This document shows positions 62,164 through 64,000 of a DNA stretch of 64,000 nt, in pieces. Location of the stretch: NCBI RefSeq assembly GCF_025548555.1, contig NZ_JAJLPA010000013.1, positions 25,317 to 89,316 of the forward strand, written 5' to 3'. Origin of the DNA: Sphingomonas sp. A2-49. Lineage in GTDB: Bacteria > Pseudomonadota > Alphaproteobacteria > Sphingomonadales > Sphingomonadaceae. A program made the translations under genes and the position numbers. The notes under the pieces were generated by a model that saw only the letters and a program-made list of their open reading frames with translations, was not told where the DNA came from and ran no database searches. Numbering within the stretch: the first letter of the stretch is position 1; each line of letters starts with the position of its first letter.

Positions 62164-63885
62164 TCAGGGTCGGTCGATCTCGACCATCACGACGTCGTGA
62201 TCGCGCATCGGCAGGCGCAATGTCCCGGTTCCGTCCCGCCCGACGACGATCGTCTGCACCACCGGCGTATCCGTGGTGAGCGCGGCGAGCCGGGCGCGCT
62301 GCGCCGCATCGAGCGCGGCGGGGCGACCCATTTCCAGATAGGCGGTATAGGCGTCGTTGTGCCGGTATCCGGTGCGCCGCACCCGCGCGCGATGGCGGCC
62401 CGGCGCGAGTCCCTGGAACGCGATACGGAGGGGCGGCGCCTCGGCAGCAGGACGGACGCGGGTGAAGAACGGACGGTTGCTCACCGCCTGCACGGGCAGC
62501 ACGTCGCGCCACGCCAGCACCTGTACCGTCTTGCCCCTGATCGCGGCGATGCTCTGCGGGTCGCCCGTCGCCAGTTCGCTGTCGCCCAGATCGTGCAGGT
62601 ATTTATAGGCGAGCCATGACGGCTTGCGGATCCCCTGCGGCGTCATCAGGCCGAACCCGCCCTCGAACGGGCGACCCTGCGCCCCCGGTTCCTCGAACAG
62701 GTCGCTGAACGTCCAGTAGCTCATGCCCTGCGCCAGTCCCTCGGTCCGCCGCAGCTTGCCGAGGATATAGGCGGCACCGAGATAGTCGTCGTGGATCGCA
62801 TCGCGCGGGCTGTAGCTGGTGCTCCACTCGGTGAAGAACAGCGGCAGGTGCGGGCGCGACGACGCCGCGATCTGCGCGCGCACCCGGCGCACGTCGGCGA
62901 CGATCGCATCGGGATCGCGCGACAGCTTGGTGTCGCCCTCGCCCTTCTCGTCGAGGAAGCCGCCCTCGACGCCATAGGTGTGCGTGGTCACGAAATCGAC
63001 CGGCAGCGCCTGCCGGTCGGCGAAGGCCAGGAACTCTGGGACCCAGGCGGCGCCGGCGGTCGACGGTCCGCCGACGCGCAACGCCGGATCGACCGCCTTC
63101 AGCGTGCGCGCGGTGCGGGCATAGAGGTCGAAATAGGCCGGCTGGTCGGCCTTTTCCCAGAAACCGGCGAGGTTGGGCTCGTTCCACACCTCAAAATACC
63201 AGCTGCGCACCTCCGCCGCGCCGTATCGTTGGATCAGGTGACGCGCGAACGCATCGACCAGTGCGGTCCAGGGGCCGGCCTGCGGATGCGAGGTATTGCC
63301 CTTCCAGTAGAAGATCGTCTGATCCGACGTCTTCATCGCATCGGGGGTGAAGCCCAGTTCGACGAAGGGCTTGAGTTTCATCGCGAGCAGCCGGTCGTAC
63401 AGCCGGTCGATCCGCGTCCAGTCGATCACCGGCTTGCCGTCGACCAGCCGGTACACGCCCAGCTGGTCCGCGAAGACATTGTGGAAGCGGATATAGCGGA
63501 ATCCCAGTTCGCGCTGCACGATCTCCAGCTGCGCGAGGCTGTCGTCGCGCTCCAGCGTCCCCGGAAAGTCGGACCCGATCGACAATTGCGCCATCCGGTT
63601 CCGCGGCGTGACGGGGCCGCGGACATCGACAGCGATCGTCCGCGCCGCCGCAGCCGCCTGCACCGTGCGCGGTGTCGGCCCGGCGATCACCGGTCCCGCC
63701 AGCGCGAGCAGCGCCGCGCCGCAGGCCAGCCGCAATCCTGCGCCCGGCGTCCCGCGATGCGTGGCCGGCGCGCCGGCGGCACGGGCAGGCTGCGCGCGCG
63801 GGCGGCGATCGGTGGCGCACACCGTCCCGCCATCGGTCGTCCGGTCGTGCGGGCCCGCCCCGTCAGTGTTCGCCCCTGCCCGCAT
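62164..63885 (-). CDS. Glycoside hydrolase family 39 beta-xylosidase, exported
   Basis: 573 residues. A long basic N-terminus (1-45) leads into a hydrophobic signal segment (about 50-72, LRLACGAALLALAGPVIAGP). The TIM barrel shows FEVWNEPNLAGFW near 230-242 with the acid/base Glu and FFTEWSTSY near 338 with the nucleophile Glu, typical of GH39. A C-terminal beta domain follows (about 450-573). It releases xylose from xylo-oligosaccharides. ATG 63883-63885 follows CAGGAGGG. A XylR-like operator sits 30 nt upstream. Confidence 0.9.
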   Translation of the reverse strand: MRAGANTDGAGPHDRTTDGGTVCATDRRPRAQPARAAGAPATHRGTPGAGLRLACGAALLALAGPVIAGPTPRTVQAAAAARTIAVDVRGPVTPRNRMAQLSIGSDFPGTLERDDSLAQLEIVQRELGFRYIRFHNVFADQLGVYRLVDGKPVIDWTRIDRLYDRLLAMKLKPFVELGFTPDAMKTSDQTIFYWKGNTSHPQAGPWTALVDAFARHLIQRYGAAEVRSWYFEVWNEPNLAGFWEKADQPAYFDLYARTARTLKAVDPALRVGGPSTAGAAWVPEFLAFADRQALPVDFVTTHTYGVEGGFLDEKGEGDTKLSRDPDAIVADVRRVRAQIAASSRPHLPLFFTEWSTSYSPRDAIHDDYLGAAYILGKLRRTEGLAQGMSYWTFSDLFEEPGAQGRPFEGGFGLMTPQGIRKPSWLAYKYLHDLGDSELATGDPQSIAAIRGKTVQVLAWRDVLPVQAVSNRPFFTRVRPAAEAPPLRIAFQGLAPGRHRARVRRTGYRHNDAYTAYLEMGRPAALDAAQRARLAALTTDTPVVQTIVVGRDGTGTLRLPMRDHDVVMVEIDRP

Positions 63886-63914
63886 CGCGATACCCTCCTG
63901 GTCCGTTTCGATCA

Positions 63915-63928
63915 GGATAGCGCTACCA
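63915..63928. promoter_or_regulatory. XylR-like operator upstream of GH39
   Basis: GGATAGCGCTACCA differs at two positions from the 14-bp Caulobacter XylR operator as I recall it (TGTTAGCGCTACCA). The TAGCGCTA core is intact. It lies 30 nt upstream of the beta-xylosidase start, suggesting xylose-controlled transcription. Confidence 0.55.
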
Positions 63929-63972
63929 CGTCGCGATTGCATAGCCGCTTCCGTCGTCCGGCCATCCGCAGG

Positions 63973-64000
63973 TGCCGGTGCCGGTGCCAGTGCCGGTGCC
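63973..64000. repeat. GGTGCC hexanucleotide repeat at window edge
   Basis: About five copies of a GGTGCC-type hexamer (one with an A) run to the end of the window. They are open in several frames. On the minus strand one frame reads Gly-Thr repeats and ends in a TAG overlapping the operator at 63915, so a C-terminal coding fragment from the right is possible. Confidence 0.6.

Noticed and set aside
63973..64000. Start of a tandem repeat array of CRISPR type
   Set aside because: The units are 6 nt long and lack spacers. This is a simple hexamer repeat, possibly coding Gly-Thr.

Overview
The window looks like chromosomal DNA from a Sphingomonas-type alphaproteobacterium (Sphingomonadaceae). The DNA is very GC-rich and genes are packed tightly, with many ATGA/TGATG overlaps. 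Lineage-typical markers are a PEP-CTERM secreted metalloprotease, an Agt/PlcP-like lipid-remodelling pair, a glutathione-dependent formaldehyde operon, and TonB/PepSY and NodT-family outer-membrane proteins. I see no prophage, transposase, CRISPR array or rRNA operon. One tRNA gene (Glu, CUC) is present.

Layout. 1-4.6 kb: a truncated PDZ/M48 protease, class II DAHP synthase, tRNA-Glu, a DUF1993 protein and a DUF1624 membrane protein. 4.7-8.0 kb: a four-gene C1 operon (adhC, VOC protein, purU, fghA). 8.0-12.0 kb: metallophosphoesterase, PHA-system protein and a large GH31 alpha-glucosidase. 12.2-16.9 kb: purL, a bfd-bfr iron-storage pair behind Fur-like repeats, and a PBP4-type peptidase. 16.9-22.7 kb: small exported proteins, a periplasmic cyclophilin, a strong plus-strand terminator marking a candidate small RNA, a TPR-sulfotransferase, a PEP-CTERM metalloprotease behind CtrA-like boxes, a mobile-type inverted repeat and an Hpt protein. 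22.8-29.0 kb: der, then a three-gene inositol-phosphate cluster (CDP-alcohol phosphotransferase, Ino1, nucleotidyltransferase), with nadE upstream of it. 29-33 kb: ArsC-like protein, panB, TPR protein and bamB. 33.7-37.7 kb: otsB-GH15-otsA trehalose operon, overlapping tail-to-tail with an MscS channel. 38.7-42.4 kb: DUF2946-TonB receptor-PepSY metal-uptake set. 42.5-44.4 kb: ATP-grasp plus LLM flavin oxidoreductase pair. 44.4-48.1 kb: Pit transporter, PlcP-like metallophosphoesterase and Agt-like glycosyltransferase, preceded by two Pho-box-like repeat arrays. 48.1-54.8 kb: a complete RND tripartite efflux operon, divergent from its TetR regulator across a perfect 20-bp operator. 54.8-58.6 kb: DctD/DctB-like two-component pair and a second TetR. 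58.7-64 kb: FAD protein, NUDIX, dcd, a small exported repeat protein and a GH39 beta-xylosidase with a XylR-like operator.

Functionally the most coherent units are formaldehyde detoxification, trehalose metabolism, phosphate-starvation membrane remodelling, inositol-phosphate metabolism and efflux. The observations most worth a second look are the inositol-phosphate cluster, the Pho-box-linked remodelling genes, the candidate sRNA near 18.1-18.2 kb, and the DctD homologue that has lost its GAFTGA loop. Residue and nucleotide positions were read by eye; no database search was run.
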